Shown here: positions 16,097-24,063 of the stretch, in pieces
Layout: the number at the start of each line of letters is the position of its first letter
Numbering within the stretch: position 1 is the first letter of the stretch
Assembly (NCBI RefSeq): GCF_023921805.1
Contig: NZ_CP074197.1
Coordinates: 1,426,001-1,490,000, forward strand
Origin: Ruminococcus sp. FMBCY1
GTDB taxonomy: Bacteria > Bacillota > Clostridia > Oscillospirales > Acutalibacteraceae
Length of the DNA stretch: 64,000 nt
Direction of reading: 5' to 3'
The notes under the pieces: generated by a model
Told to the model about the DNA's origin: nothing
The model's input: only the letters and a program-made list of their open reading frames with translations
The model's database searches: none
Position numbers and translations under genes: made by a program

Positions 16097-16336
16097 ATTA
16101 ATCTTCCTTTGTAGTAAATTTTCGGAACAAAAAATATAGTCGCTCCGAGTTACTTTTATTATACAATAAATCATTTCAAATATAAAGTCTTTTGCAAAAG
16201 TTTTTTGGTTTTTTGAAGAAATTACAGGAAAAATCTTGTAAAATCACCTAATTTTCAATATATACTCACATAAGCGTGATATAATTTTGTTGCTTTTAAA
16301 ACAATAAAGATATATAATACTTATGAAAGCTATAAA

Positions 16337-16417
16337 TTAGTAATTCATAATTAAAAAGTTTGCAACATATAAGTTTGACTTAATTATTTTATACAAGTAC
16401 GAATTATGCATTACTAA
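16337..16417 (+). repeat. 81-bp segment bounded by 16-bp inverted repeats upstream of htrA
   Basis: TTAGTAATTCATAATT (16337-16352) and AATTATGCATTACTAA (16402-16417) are inverted copies with one mismatch. The right arm abuts the htrA ribosome site TAAGGAG. It may be a tiny MITE-like insertion or a long-range stem in the htrA 5' UTR. The rest of 16097-16336 holds a likely fba -10 (TATAAT at 16163-16158, minus) and otherwise AT-rich sequence without recognised features. Confidence 0.6.
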
Positions 16418-16432
16418 TAAGGAGATATTTTT

Positions 16433-18256
16433 ATGGATAATAATTTCAATTCTAATAATCAGTTTGAACCTGAAAAGCCTTTTACCGAAAAACCGACCGA
16501 GCCGCAGACTGCGCCTGTTTTTGAAACCGAAAATTCAGAAAACAACGCAGAAACGACTAACGAACAATCGGTAACACCGCAGTATCGAAATTTTGAGCCT
16601 GAAAAACCGTTTGAAAATGGATTTTCTCAACCTCAGCAACCGCAAAATGACTTTGCTCCTCAAACACCGAATTTTGAACAGCCGCAGCAAAACGGATATT
16701 ATCAAAACAACGGCTGCAACGGACAATACAACCCAAACTTTAATCAGCAGTATAATCCGAATCCGCAATATCAACAGCCGTTTAATCCGCAACCGCCTCA
16801 ATATCAGCCGTACGGCAATCCGCAGGCTGGCGGCAGACCTGTGTATCAGCCTCAGTATGGACAATACGCTAATACACAGCAGCAATATTCTCAACCGTAC
16901 GCACCTCAGTATCAACAATATCAACCGCAGTACGGACAGCAGAATTATCAACAGCCAAACTTTAATCAGCAGCCATACGGACAGCCTTATGTACCGCAGC
17001 AAAAGCCGCCTGTTGATTATTCAAATACATACGCACAACCGCCAATGCCGAATATGCCACGCAAAAAGATGACACCCGGCATAATTGTAATAATAGTTGT
17101 GCTGTCATTGCTTTGTGTAGGCAGTATCTGCGGAATGATTGCCTATGTTGCGTCAAATTCAAACGACAACAAAAATAATACAAATAACAGCTATACATTT
17201 ACATTACCGAGTGACAGTCCGTACTTTAACAATGATAGTTCAAGCACTCAAGAGCATAATGAATCCGATTACAGCAACAAGACAAATTCTTCTTATGATG
17301 GAATTGACTTAAAAGCTAAACCGAGCGATGCCAAAGATTCCAAATACAACACCGAATATGCAAGCAACGAAGTAACAGATTCTATTGTCGGCGTTCTTTG
17401 CTATTCAGACGAAATCACAGATGATTCACAGTGCACTTCGCAGGGCAGCGGAATTATAATTACATCAGACGGTTATGTGATTACAAATGCTCATGTAGTC
17501 GGCAACAGCAAAACTCTCTACCTTATACAGGTCGTTACTTCCGACGGCAAGCAGTACAAAGCAGGTGTTGTTGGTTACGATACACGCACAGACCTTGCTC
17601 TTTTGAAAATGGACGATGCAAGCGGACTTAAGGTCGCAAACTTCGGTAACTCCAAAGATGTTTCACTTGGTGAAAGTGTAATAGCTATAGGTAATCCCGG
17701 CGGAGTTAAGTATAACAACTCAATCACTCAGGGTATTGTATCTGCAGTTGACAGACAGAGCAGTATTACGACAAATGTAAAATTCATTCAGACAGATGCA
17801 GCCATTAACCCCGGCAATTCCGGCGGCGCTCTTGTAAATATGTACGGTCAGGTAATCGGAGTTTCATCCGCAAAAATCGCCGCTACAGATTATGAGGGTA
17901 TGGGCTTTGCAATTCCTTCTGCCACAGTAAAAGATGTTATTGATGACATTATGAAATACGGCTATGTGCAGGGCAGAGTAAAAATTGGCGTTACAGGTGA
18001 AAATGTACAGAGCAGTGGAAACACGCCTGCGGGCATTGCGATTTACAGCATTGACGAGGACGGTCCTTGCGCAAACACAGACCTTAAAGAAAACGATATT
18101 ATCACAGGTGCCGACGGTAAAAAGGTAAGCAACTTCGCCGAGTTTTATGATATACTCGAAAGCCATAAAGCAGGCGATACAATTGAGCTTGAATATTACC
18201 GCAGCTCAAACGGCAGTACAGATAAAGTTACCATAACTTTGCAGGAAAGCAAGTAA
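16433..18256 (+). CDS. HtrA/DegP-like membrane-anchored serine protease with PDZ domain
   Basis: 607 residues. Residues 1-210 are a cytoplasmic low-complexity tail very rich in Gln, Asn, Pro and Tyr. One membrane segment (about 213-238, GIIVIIVVLSLLCVGSICG) anchors it with the protease outside. The trypsin-like domain shows the triad His354 (TNAHVV), Asp387 (DLALLKM) and Ser463 (NPGNSGGALV). A C-terminal PDZ domain (about 510-600) follows. HtrA proteases degrade misfolded exported proteins. The Q/N/P-rich tail is much longer than in Bacillus HtrA and recalls the N-terminal parts of the two zinc-ribbon proteins at 55451 and 56900. Ribosome site AAGGAGA. Confidence 0.93.
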   Translation: MDNNFNSNNQFEPEKPFTEKPTEPQTAPVFETENSENNAETTNEQSVTPQYRNFEPEKPFENGFSQPQQPQNDFAPQTPNFEQPQQNGYYQNNGCNGQYNPNFNQQYNPNPQYQQPFNPQPPQYQPYGNPQAGGRPVYQPQYGQYANTQQQYSQPYAPQYQQYQPQYGQQNYQQPNFNQQPYGQPYVPQQKPPVDYSNTYAQPPMPNMPRKKMTPGIIVIIVVLSLLCVGSICGMIAYVASNSNDNKNNTNNSYTFTLPSDSPYFNNDSSSTQEHNESDYSNKTNSSYDGIDLKAKPSDAKDSKYNTEYASNEVTDSIVGVLCYSDEITDDSQCTSQGSGIIITSDGYVITNAHVVGNSKTLYLIQVVTSDGKQYKAGVVGYDTRTDLALLKMDDASGLKVANFGNSKDVSLGESVIAIGNPGGVKYNNSITQGIVSAVDRQSSITTNVKFIQTDAAINPGNSGGALVNMYGQVIGVSSAKIAATDYEGMGFAIPSATVKDVIDDIMKYGYVQGRVKIGVTGENVQSSGNTPAGIAIYSIDEDGPCANTDLKENDIITGADGKKVSNFAEFYDILESHKAGDTIELEYYRSSNGSTDKVTITLQESK

Positions 18257-18276
18257 TAAAATTATATAATCATAAT

Positions 18277-18303
18277 GACCGCTGTCCGATAATGACAGCG
18301 GTC
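18277..18303 (+). terminator. Intrinsic terminator of htrA
   Basis: GACCGCTGTC-CGATAAT-GACAGCGGTC, a perfect 10-bp stem followed by GTTTTTT, 20 nt past the stop. Confidence 0.9.
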
Positions 18304-18329
18304 GTTTTTTAAATTATATAACAAGTGGC

Positions 18330-18537
18330 TTTTCTTGTTGCTGTCGCATTTAAAGGGTAACACCGTTGTGTTTAGGCTGCCAAACAGCTTGCCGTTTGGC
18401 TATCGTTAGATTGTGTAAACGCAAAGTATTTGTGGGCTTTACCCACACCAACAACCGTTGAAAAGGTTGACTAAACTTTTATAATTAATTGGCAAAGCAA
18501 TGGTTAAACCGTAATTTACCAAACCTTTAATAAAAAT
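18330..18537 (+). repeat. Interspersed repeat, copy C (near full length)
   Basis: Begins TTTTCTTGTTGCT, then a variable hairpin (GCCAAAC-AGCTTGCC-GTTTGGC), TATCGTTAGATTGTG, the hairpin GTGGGC-TTT-ACCCAC, AACCGTTGAAAAGGTT, CTAAACTTTTATAATT and a right end related to AAACCGTAATTTACC. All blocks recur in copies D and H. Confidence 0.85.
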
Positions 18538-18780
18538 GGTTCTTTATCAAAAGTTGGGGTAAATTGTGGTTTAGCGGAGTGTCGGTTGGGCATTGAAATT
18601 TAGCTAACGCTAAATTATCCTCCTAAAAGCAAAAAAGTTTACTCAATTTTTTCAAAAATTGCGGGTTTGGGCAGCGCCCATAAAATCTTTCGGTATAACA
18701 ATTTATCAGGCGCAAACAGCCACGCTGTTTGCGTGTTAAGACTTAGTTTGTTAAAACAGGCGACAGCCATTATAAACAGA
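18538..18780 (-). repeat. Interspersed repeat, diverged reverse-oriented copy
   Basis: Starts with GGTTCTTTATCAAAAGTTGG, the inverse of the right end of other copies. Inside, read on the minus strand, it carries TGGGC-GCT-GCCCA and the perfect hairpin CGCAAACAGC-GTG-GCTGTTTGCG (18711-18733), at the places where copies C and H have different but equally paired hairpins. AATTTAGC-TAAC-GCTAAATT (18597-18616) is a further palindrome. The right limit is approximate. Confidence 0.65.
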
Positions 18781-18791
18781 AACGCTAAAAA

Positions 18792-18818
18792 CATAGTCAA
18801 CGCATTGCGTTGACTATG
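18792..18818. repeat. 27-bp perfect palindrome
   Basis: CATAGTCAACGCA and TGCGTTGACTATG face each other around a single T, giving 13-bp arms with almost no loop. As DNA it can form a cruciform. It lies 15 bp before repeat copy D; a palindrome of the same geometry lies 15 bp before copy F. Confidence 0.85.
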
Positions 18819-18833
18819 AAAAATGAAGTGTAT

Positions 18834-19020
18834 TTTCTTTTGTTGCTCTCGCAAAGGCTTTCGCCTGTTTGGCTATCGTTAGATTGTGTAAACGCAAAGT
18901 ATTTGTAGGCTTTGCCCACACCCACGACCTTTGAAAAGGTCGACCAAACTTTTATAATTGCCTTGTGAAGTATTCCGCTAAACCATAATTTATTATTGTT
19001 ACCCCAACATTTAGAACAAA
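18834..19020 (+). repeat. Interspersed repeat, copy D
   Basis: Same block order as copy C: TTTTCTTTTGTTGCT, GGCTATCGTTAGATTGTG, AAACGCAAAGTATTTG, then GACCTTTGAAAAGGTC, CCAAACTTTTATAATT, CGCTAAACCATAATTTATT and a right end ACCCCAACATTTAGAAC, which inversely matches the left end of copy G. With copies C and C-reverse it fills the 18257-19113 stretch, where no gene is credible. Confidence 0.85.
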
Positions 19021-19060
19021 ACCATAAAAATCTAAGCATAACATTAAAGCAAACGCAAAA

Positions 19061-19086
19061 ACGCTCTCAACCGAAGTTGAGAGCGT
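19061..19086 (-). terminator. Terminator of the ribosomal supercluster
   Basis: Minus strand ACGCTCTCAA-CTTCGG-TTGAGAGCGT followed by TTTTGCG. The 10-bp stem is closed by a stable UUCG-type loop, 27 nt past rplQ. Confidence 0.9.
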
Positions 19087-19113
19087 ATATCAGCAAATAT
19101 TATTACCGAAAAA

Positions 19114-19464
19114 TCAGATTAACTCGATAACAGCCATCTCTGCACCGTCACCACGACGAGGACCGATCTTTGTTACTCTTGTATAACCGCCGTTTCTGTC
19201 AGCATACTTTGGAGCGATTTCAGTAAAGAGCTTTACTGTAACCTCTTCCTTAGTAACAAAACCTAAAACGAGTCTTCTGTTGTGAAGGTTATCTTCTTTT
19301 GCTGTAGTAATCATCTTCTCTGCCATAGCCTGAACTTCCTTGGCACGAGTAAGAGTTGTTTCGATTTTGCCGTTTTCGAGAAGGAATGTAACCATTGCAC
19401 GGAGCATAGCTGTTCTCTGAGCAGTTGTTCTTCCTAATTTTCTTGTACCTGGCATTGTGTTCAC
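19114..19464 (-). CDS. rplQ: 50S ribosomal protein L17 (bL17)
   Basis: 116 residues, the usual bacterial length. [31 protein letters not shown] is the family signature. L17 sits near the exit-tunnel side of the large subunit. It is the last gene of the cluster, 27 nt after rpoA, which is its standard place. The ECF transporter genes that often follow rplQ in Firmicutes are not here; a terminator and repeats follow instead. Confidence 0.97.
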   Translation of the reverse strand: MNTMPGTRKLGRTTAQRTAMLRAMVTFLLENGKIETTLTRAKEVQAMAEKMITTAKEDNLHNRRLVLGFVTKEEVTVKLFTEIAPKYADRNGGYTRVTKIGPRRGDGAEMAVIELI

Positions 19465-19491
19465 TCCTTTACCGTTGGGTTTTTAAAGTGT

Positions 19492-20445
19492 TTATTCGTC
19501 TTCCTTCTGAAGACTAAATCCGAGAGAATTGAGTTTCTGGATTACTTCCTCGAGAGATTTTCTGCCGAGGTTTCTTACCTTCATCATATCCTCTTCTGAC
19601 TTGTTGATCAAATCTTCTACCGTATTAATACCGGCACGCTTTAAGCAGTTGAAAGAACGAACTGACAAATCGAGATCCTCAATTGTCATTTCAAGGATTT
19701 TCTCCTTGCCCTTATCGTCTTTTTCAACCATAACCTCTGCGCTTGAAGCCTTATCCGAAAGGTTTACAAAGAGGTTTAAGTGCTCGGTAAGCACCTTAGC
19801 TGCAAGTGAAACAGCCTCCTGTGCATTGATAACACCGTTTGTCCAAACATCAAGTGTGAGTTTGTCATAGTCAGTAATCTGACCTACACGAGTGTTGTCA
19901 ACTGTGTAATTTACCTTTAATACGGGAGTATAAATAGAATCAATAGGTAAAACGCCAATAACATTATTGCCGCTAATAAGCTTGTTGCGTTCAGCAGGGA
20001 TGTATCCTCTGCCCTTGTCAATGGTGATTTCCATATTGAGCTTTGCATCCTCACCGAGAGTTGCAATGTGCTGCTCAGGATTGAGAATCTCAACCTCGCT
20101 GTCACATTTAATATCTCCGGCAGTTACTACGCAAGGACCCTGTGCTGAGATTTCAACAACCTTTGGGCTTGTTTCGTAAAGCTTTGCAACAACGCTTTTC
20201 ATATTAAGAACAATTTCCGTAACGTCTTCCTTTACGCCGGGAATAGTTGAAAATTCGTGAAGAACTCCGTCAATCTTGATAGATGTAACGGCACAGCCTT
20301 CAAGAGAAGAAAGCAAAACTCTGCGCAGGCTGTTGCCCAATGTGTTGCCAAAGCCACGCTCGAGCGGTTCAACAACAAATCTGCCGTGCTTTCCATCCTC
20401 GGTTAATTCCTCGGTTTCAATTCTTGGCTTTTCAATTTCGATCAT
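19492..20445 (-). CDS. rpoA: RNA polymerase alpha subunit
   Basis: 317 residues. The N-terminal domain (about 1-230; [28 protein letters not shown]) dimerises and nucleates polymerase assembly. The C-terminal domain (about 250-310; [38 protein letters not shown]) contacts UP elements and activators. It lies 75 nt downstream of rpsD, with a small GC hairpin in that gap. Confidence 0.97.
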   Translation of the reverse strand: MIEIEKPRIETEELTEDGKHGRFVVEPLERGFGNTLGNSLRRVLLSSLEGCAVTSIKIDGVLHEFSTIPGVKEDVTEIVLNMKSVVAKLYETSPKVVEISAQGPCVVTAGDIKCDSEVEILNPEQHIATLGEDAKLNMEITIDKGRGYIPAERNKLISGNNVIGVLPIDSIYTPVLKVNYTVDNTRVGQITDYDKLTLDVWTNGVINAQEAVSLAAKVLTEHLNLFVNLSDKASSAEVMVEKDDKGKEKILEMTIEDLDLSVRSFNCLKRAGINTVEDLINKSEEDMMKVRNLGRKSLEEVIQKLNSLGFSLQKEDE

Positions 20446-20470
20446 TCGCGAATCCTCCTAAACATTATGC

Positions 20471-20487
20471 GGCTGCATAACGCAGCC
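20471..20487 (-). other. Hairpin between rpsD and rpoA
   Basis: GGCTGC-GTTAT-GCAGCC on the minus strand, a 6-bp GC-rich stem in the longest gap of the alpha-operon part. No U-tract follows. It could tune rpoA expression or protect mRNA ends; the role is a guess. Confidence 0.35.
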
Positions 20488-20520
20488 AATGCGTGTGTAA
20501 CCTGCCTGTGAAAAAAGGGA

Positions 20521-21117
20521 TTACTTGGAGTACAACTCAACAATAAGGTGAGGAGCTACTTCGTAGTCAATGTCCTCAAGACTTGGCAAAGCAACAACCT
20601 TTGCTGTGTATTCATCCTTATTTACCTCGAGCCACTTTGGTGAGAGTCTGCCGCTTGTCTTGTCAAGAATTTCTTTAAACTTAACGCTGTTCTTGCTCTT
20701 GTCTCTGATTGTGATAACATCGCCAACCTTAACTCTGTAAGATGGGATATCAACTCTCTGACCATTTACGAGGAAATGACCGTGAGTAACAACCTGTCTT
20801 GCATCTCTTCTTGTCTGAGCCATACCCATTCTGAAGATGATGTTGTCAAGTCTTGTTTCAAGACAAACGATGAGGTTAGTACCTGCCTGACCTTCCATTT
20901 TTGTAGCAATTTCATAGTAGTGATAGAACTGCTTCTCAAGAACGCCGTAGATAAACTTTAACTTCTGCTTCTCTTTAAGCTGTAAGCCGTATTCTGAAAC
21001 CTTCCTTCTACCATTTGCATTTGGCTTTCTGAAAGATTCCTTGTTTATGCCTACAACAGTAGGGCTAATGCCCAGGTATCTGCATCTTTTTAAGATAGGA
21101 TCTCTGTTTACTGCCAT
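20521..21117 (-). CDS. rpsD: 30S ribosomal protein S4 (uS4)
   Basis: 198 residues. S4 starts assembly of the 16S 5' domain. The S4 RNA-binding fold appears as RLDNIIFRMGMAQTRRDARQVVTHGHFLVNG. The N-terminus lacks the four zinc cysteines found in many bacterial S4 proteins (only one Cys, KRCRYLGIS), so this is the zinc-free form. It is placed between rpsK and rpoA as in other Clostridia, whereas in Bacillus rpsD stands alone. Confidence 0.97.
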   Translation of the reverse strand: MAVNRDPILKRCRYLGISPTVVGINKESFRKPNANGRRKVSEYGLQLKEKQKLKFIYGVLEKQFYHYYEIATKMEGQAGTNLIVCLETRLDNIIFRMGMAQTRRDARQVVTHGHFLVNGQRVDIPSYRVKVGDVITIRDKSKNSVKFKEILDKTSGRLSPKWLEVNKDEYTAKVVALPSLEDIDYEVAPHLIVELYSK

Positions 21118-21149
21118 TTTATTTTCACTCCAATAGAATATTTTAAATA

Positions 21150-21551
21150 CTATACACGTCTTCTCTTAGGAGGACGGCATCCGTTGTGAGGAATTGGAGT
21201 TACATCCTTAATCATAGTAACCTCAAGACCTGCTGACTGTAAAGCTCTGATTGCAGCTTCACGGCCCTGTCCCGGACCTTTAACATATACTTCAACGGAC
21301 TTCATACCGTGTTCCATTGCAGCCTTTGCAGCTGTCTCTGCTGCTGACTGTGCGGCAAACGGAGTTGACTTCTTTGAGCCTCTGAAGCCGAGTTCGCCGG
21401 CACTTGCCCAAGATACAGCGTTGCCCTGTGTATCGGAAATAGTAACGATTGTGTTATTAAAAGTTGACTGAATATGTGCTGCGCCTTTTTCAATATTTTT
21501 GCGTTCACGGCGACGGCGAATAACTTTCTTACCACCCTTTGGTGCTGCCAT
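21150..21551 (-). CDS. rpsK: 30S ribosomal protein S11 (uS11)
   Basis: 133 residues, with the conserved core [19 protein letters not shown] and [21 protein letters not shown]11 lies in the 30S platform next to the mRNA exit and E site. It starts 15 nt after rpsM with a strong ribosome site (GGAGGG). Confidence 0.97.
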   Translation of the reverse strand: MAAPKGGKKVIRRRRERKNIEKGAAHIQSTFNNTIVTISDTQGNAVSWASAGELGFRGSKKSTPFAAQSAAETAAKAAMEHGMKSVEVYVKGPGQGREAAIRALQSAGLEVTMIKDVTPIPHNGCRPPKRRRV

Positions 21552-21566
21552 AATCCATTGCCCTCC

Positions 21567-21935
21567 TTACTTCTTCTTGTTAGCCATGGTTTTGCGTGGG
21601 CCCTTACGGGTACGAGCGTTAGTCTTAGAACGCTGACCTCTTACCGGAAGACCTTTTCTGTGACGAACGCCACGGTAACAACCAATATCAATAAGTCTTT
21701 TTATATCATAAGCTATGTCACGGCGAAGGTCACCTTCAACACGACAATGATGCTCAATATATTCTCTGAGCTTTGATACATCCTCTTCTGTTAAATCTCT
21801 AACACGAGTGTCAGGATTTACACCTGTTGCAGCAATAATGTCGCCTGCAGTTTTACGGCCGATACCGTAGATATAAGTTAAACCGATTTCAACTCTTTTA
21901 TCTCTTGGTAAGTCAACACCTGCTATACGAGCCAT
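21567..21935 (-). CDS. rpsM: 30S ribosomal protein S13 (uS13)
   Basis: 122 residues. It begins [26 protein letters not shown] and ends in the basic tail [15 protein letters not shown] that reaches towards P-site tRNA. The helix-two-turn-helix and [13 protein letters not shown] motif are intact. Confidence 0.97.
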   Translation of the reverse strand: MARIAGVDLPRDKRVEIGLTYIYGIGRKTAGDIIAATGVNPDTRVRDLTEEDVSKLREYIEHHCRVEGDLRRDIAYDIKRLIDIGCYRGVRHRKGLPVRGQRSKTNARTRKGPRKTMANKKK

Positions 21936-22003
21936 TCAGTTGCACCTCCATCAAAAATCAATAAATTAAATTAGTAGTCTGTGTTTTAATGTTTTTAAGG
22001 TAA

Positions 22004-22117
22004 TTAACCCTGACGCTGTTTGTGCTTAGGGTTTTCGCAAATAACTAAAATCTTACCTTTTCTTTTGATTACTTTGCACTTATCGCACATTTTCTTTACT
22101 GAAGGTCTGACTTTCAT
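22004..22117 (-). CDS. rpmJ: 50S ribosomal protein L36 (bL36), zinc-binding form
   Basis: Translation from ATG at 22117 gives 37 residues: [20 protein letters not shown], then [17 protein letters not shown]. Cys11, Cys14, Cys27 and His32 form the standard zinc site of the C+ form. It has its expected place between infA and rpsM. It is short and easily missed by length filters. Confidence 0.96.
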   Translation of the reverse strand: MKVRPSVKKMCDKCKVIKRKGKILVICENPKHKQRQG

Positions 22118-22157
22118 TAGTTAATCATTCCTTTCTAAAAAGTCGTATTGCCCCGGC

Positions 22158-22376
22158 TTATTTAGAACGCCAGGTAATTCTTCCTCTTGTCAGGTCATAC
22201 GGTGACATTTCCACCGTTACCTTGTCGCCCGGCAAAATGCGGATAAAATTCATACGCAATTTGCCTGAAATAACAGCTAAGATCACGTGACCGTTAGGCA
22301 GCTCAACCTTAAACTGTGCGTTAGGGAGAGCCTCCCTTACAATACCCTCGATTTCAATTACATCCTGTTTGGACAT
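22158..22376 (-). CDS. infA: Translation initiation factor IF-1
   Basis: 72 residues, a single S1/OB fold: [28 protein letters not shown] and [23 protein letters not shown]-1 occupies the 30S A site during initiation. It lies between the KOW protein gene and rpmJ, the usual order in this class. Confidence 0.97.
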   Translation of the reverse strand: MSKQDVIEIEGIVREALPNAQFKVELPNGHVILAVISGKLRMNFIRILPGDKVTVEMSPYDLTRGRITWRSK

Positions 22377-22390
22377 ATCATAAACCTCCG

Positions 22391-22630
22391 TTAGTCGTTT
22401 TTTAAATCACTTAAAATTCGTTTTATCTGCGGATTGGTTTCTGCTGAACCTGTATAAACTACAGTTGTAGCCGCAAGATGAAGTAAATTTTTCTTCTTCG
22501 GTTTTTCAAGCTTACGGGTTTTACCGTCTGCTATAAACGCAAAATGACCCTCAACCGAGAGTACAAGGAAAAATTTACCTTTGTCACGCCCTGACTTTGC
22601 TCTGACTATGCTACCCTTTTGAATGTTCAT
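22391..22630 (-). CDS. KOW-domain RNA-binding protein (L14e-like)
   Basis: 79 residues. The KOW-type barrel starts at residue 3 ([22 protein letters not shown]), followed by a basic stretch [12 protein letters not shown]. Clostridia commonly carry this gene between map and infA, where it is described as a KOW domain or ribosomal L14e-like protein. Its position, 9 nt after map, suggests a role at the ribosome or in RNA binding, but none is established. Confidence 0.85.
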   Translation of the reverse strand: MNIQKGSIVRAKSGRDKGKFFLVLSVEGHFAFIADGKTRKLEKPKKKNLLHLAATTVVYTGSAETNPQIKRILSDLKND

Positions 22631-22639
22631 AAATCACCT

Positions 22640-23392
22640 TTAATCACAAAGAGTCATAATCTTAGGACCGTCAGGAGTAATTGCTACTGTATGTTCAAAA
22701 TGTGCGGCAAGCTTACCGTCAACCGTAACGGTAGTCCACTCATCATCAAGAACACGCACCTCATAGGAGCCCTGAGTTACCATAGGTTCAATAGCGATTG
22801 TCATACCCGGCAACAGTCTTACGCCTCTGCCCGGTGTGCCGTAATTGGGGATACTTGGGTCTTCGTGTAATTTCGCACCTACGCCGTGGCCGACAAAATC
22901 TCGTACCACCGAGTAACTGCGAGCTTCGACATACTTCTGAACAGCGCTGCCTATATCGCCTACACGATTTCCGGCAACAGCCATTTTAATTCCCTCAAAA
23001 AGGCCTTCTTTAGTTGCGTCAAGCAAACGCTGAGCTTCGTCACTGATTTTACCGCAGGCAAACGTATAGGCATTATCGCCGTGAAAGCCTTCGTAAAATG
23101 CGCCGACATCAACGCTTACAATGTCGCCCTCTTTAAGAATCTGTTTTTTACTCGGTATGCCATGGATAACCACATTATTTACGGAAATGCAAGCACTTGC
23201 AGGAAAACCGCCATAACCGAGAAACGAGGGTGTAGCACCCTGTTTCTCGATATATTTGCGAACTATAGTATCAATTTCGTAAGTGGTGATACCCGGCTTT
23301 ACAGCCTCACCTGCAACACGGAGTGCCTCCGCTGATATTCTGCATGCATCTTTCATTTTAGAAATTTCCCGTGCTGTTTTTACAATAACCAT
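22640..23392 (-). CDS. map: Type I methionine aminopeptidase
   Basis: 250 residues. It removes the initiator methionine from nascent proteins. The metal site is complete: Asp in VSVDVGAFYEGFHGDNAYTF (two Asp), His in VGHGVGAKLHEDP, Glu in AIEPM and Glu in AHFEHTVAI. It begins 2 nt after the adk stop, so translation is probably coupled. Confidence 0.97.
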   Translation of the reverse strand: MVIVKTAREISKMKDACRISAEALRVAGEAVKPGITTYEIDTIVRKYIEKQGATPSFLGYGGFPASACISVNNVVIHGIPSKKQILKEGDIVSVDVGAFYEGFHGDNAYTFACGKISDEAQRLLDATKEGLFEGIKMAVAGNRVGDIGSAVQKYVEARSYSVVRDFVGHGVGAKLHEDPSIPNYGTPGRGVRLLPGMTIAIEPMVTQGSYEVRVLDDEWTTVTVDGKLAAHFEHTVAITPDGPKIMTLCD

Positions 23393-23394
23393 AC

Positions 23395-24027
23395 TTAAGC
23401 CTCGATTGCTTCTAAGATAAGCTTTGTAGTAGAAACTACATCGTCTTTACCCTCTACATTAATGAGCTTGCCCTGCTTCTCGTAATAAGCTGCGAGAGGC
23501 TCAGTCTCTTTGTGATATACAGCAAGGCGAGCAAGTACAGTATCTGGGTGGTCGTCCTTGCGCTGAACAAGGGTGCCGTTACAATCATCGCAAACGCCCT
23601 CAACCTTTGGTGGAAGGTTAGTGAGGTGATAAGGCTTGCCACAATTTTCGCAAACACGGCGTCCGGACATACGCTTGATAATTCTTTCGTCGGCAACATC
23701 AATGTTGATAACATACTGAATTTCAACGCCCATTTTATCCAGAGCCTCAGCCTGAGGAATGGTTCTTGGGAAACCGTCAAGGATAAAACCCTTAGAGCAG
23801 TCATCCTGTGAAAGTCTTTCCTTTACGATGCCGATAACAACCTCGTCGGGAACGAGTTTGCCTTCGTCCATAAAAGACTTAGCTTTCAAACCCATCTCAG
23901 TGCCGTTTTTCAGCGCTTCACGGATCATATTTCCGGTTGAAATAGTGGGAATTCCAAAATGCTCACAAAGTACAGCTGCTTGAGTACCTTTACCTGCACC
24001 CGGAGCACCTAACATAATAATGTTCAT
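23395..24027 (-). CDS. adk: Adenylate kinase
   Basis: 210 residues. It interconverts AMP + ATP and 2 ADP. The P-loop GAPGAGKGTQ is at residue 7, the AMP-binding TISTGNMIREAL follows, and DGFPRT is present. The lid has a zinc knuckle (CENCGK and CDDCNG) as in Gram-positive long-form enzymes. It sits between secY and map in the spc part. Confidence 0.97.
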   Translation of the reverse strand: MNIIMLGAPGAGKGTQAAVLCEHFGIPTISTGNMIREALKNGTEMGLKAKSFMDEGKLVPDEVVIGIVKERLSQDDCSKGFILDGFPRTIPQAEALDKMGVEIQYVINIDVADERIIKRMSGRRVCENCGKPYHLTNLPPKVEGVCDDCNGTLVQRKDDHPDTVLARLAVYHKETEPLAAYYEKQGKLINVEGKDDVVSTTKLILEAIEA

Positions 24028-24063
24028 TTTATTATACTCCTTTTATCTCAATAAGTCAAGAAA

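Noticed and set aside
16535..17072. Long open frames (155 and 159 codons) on both strands inside htrA
   Set aside because: They arise from the repetitive Gln/Asn/Pro codons of the HtrA tail; the proteins are Arg/Leu/Ile-rich junk without starts supported by ribosome sites.
18639..19039. Minus-strand open frames of 71 and 80 codons
   Set aside because: They run across the interspersed repeats and a 27-bp palindrome, lack ribosome sites, and their sequence recurs wherever the repeat occurs, out of frame.
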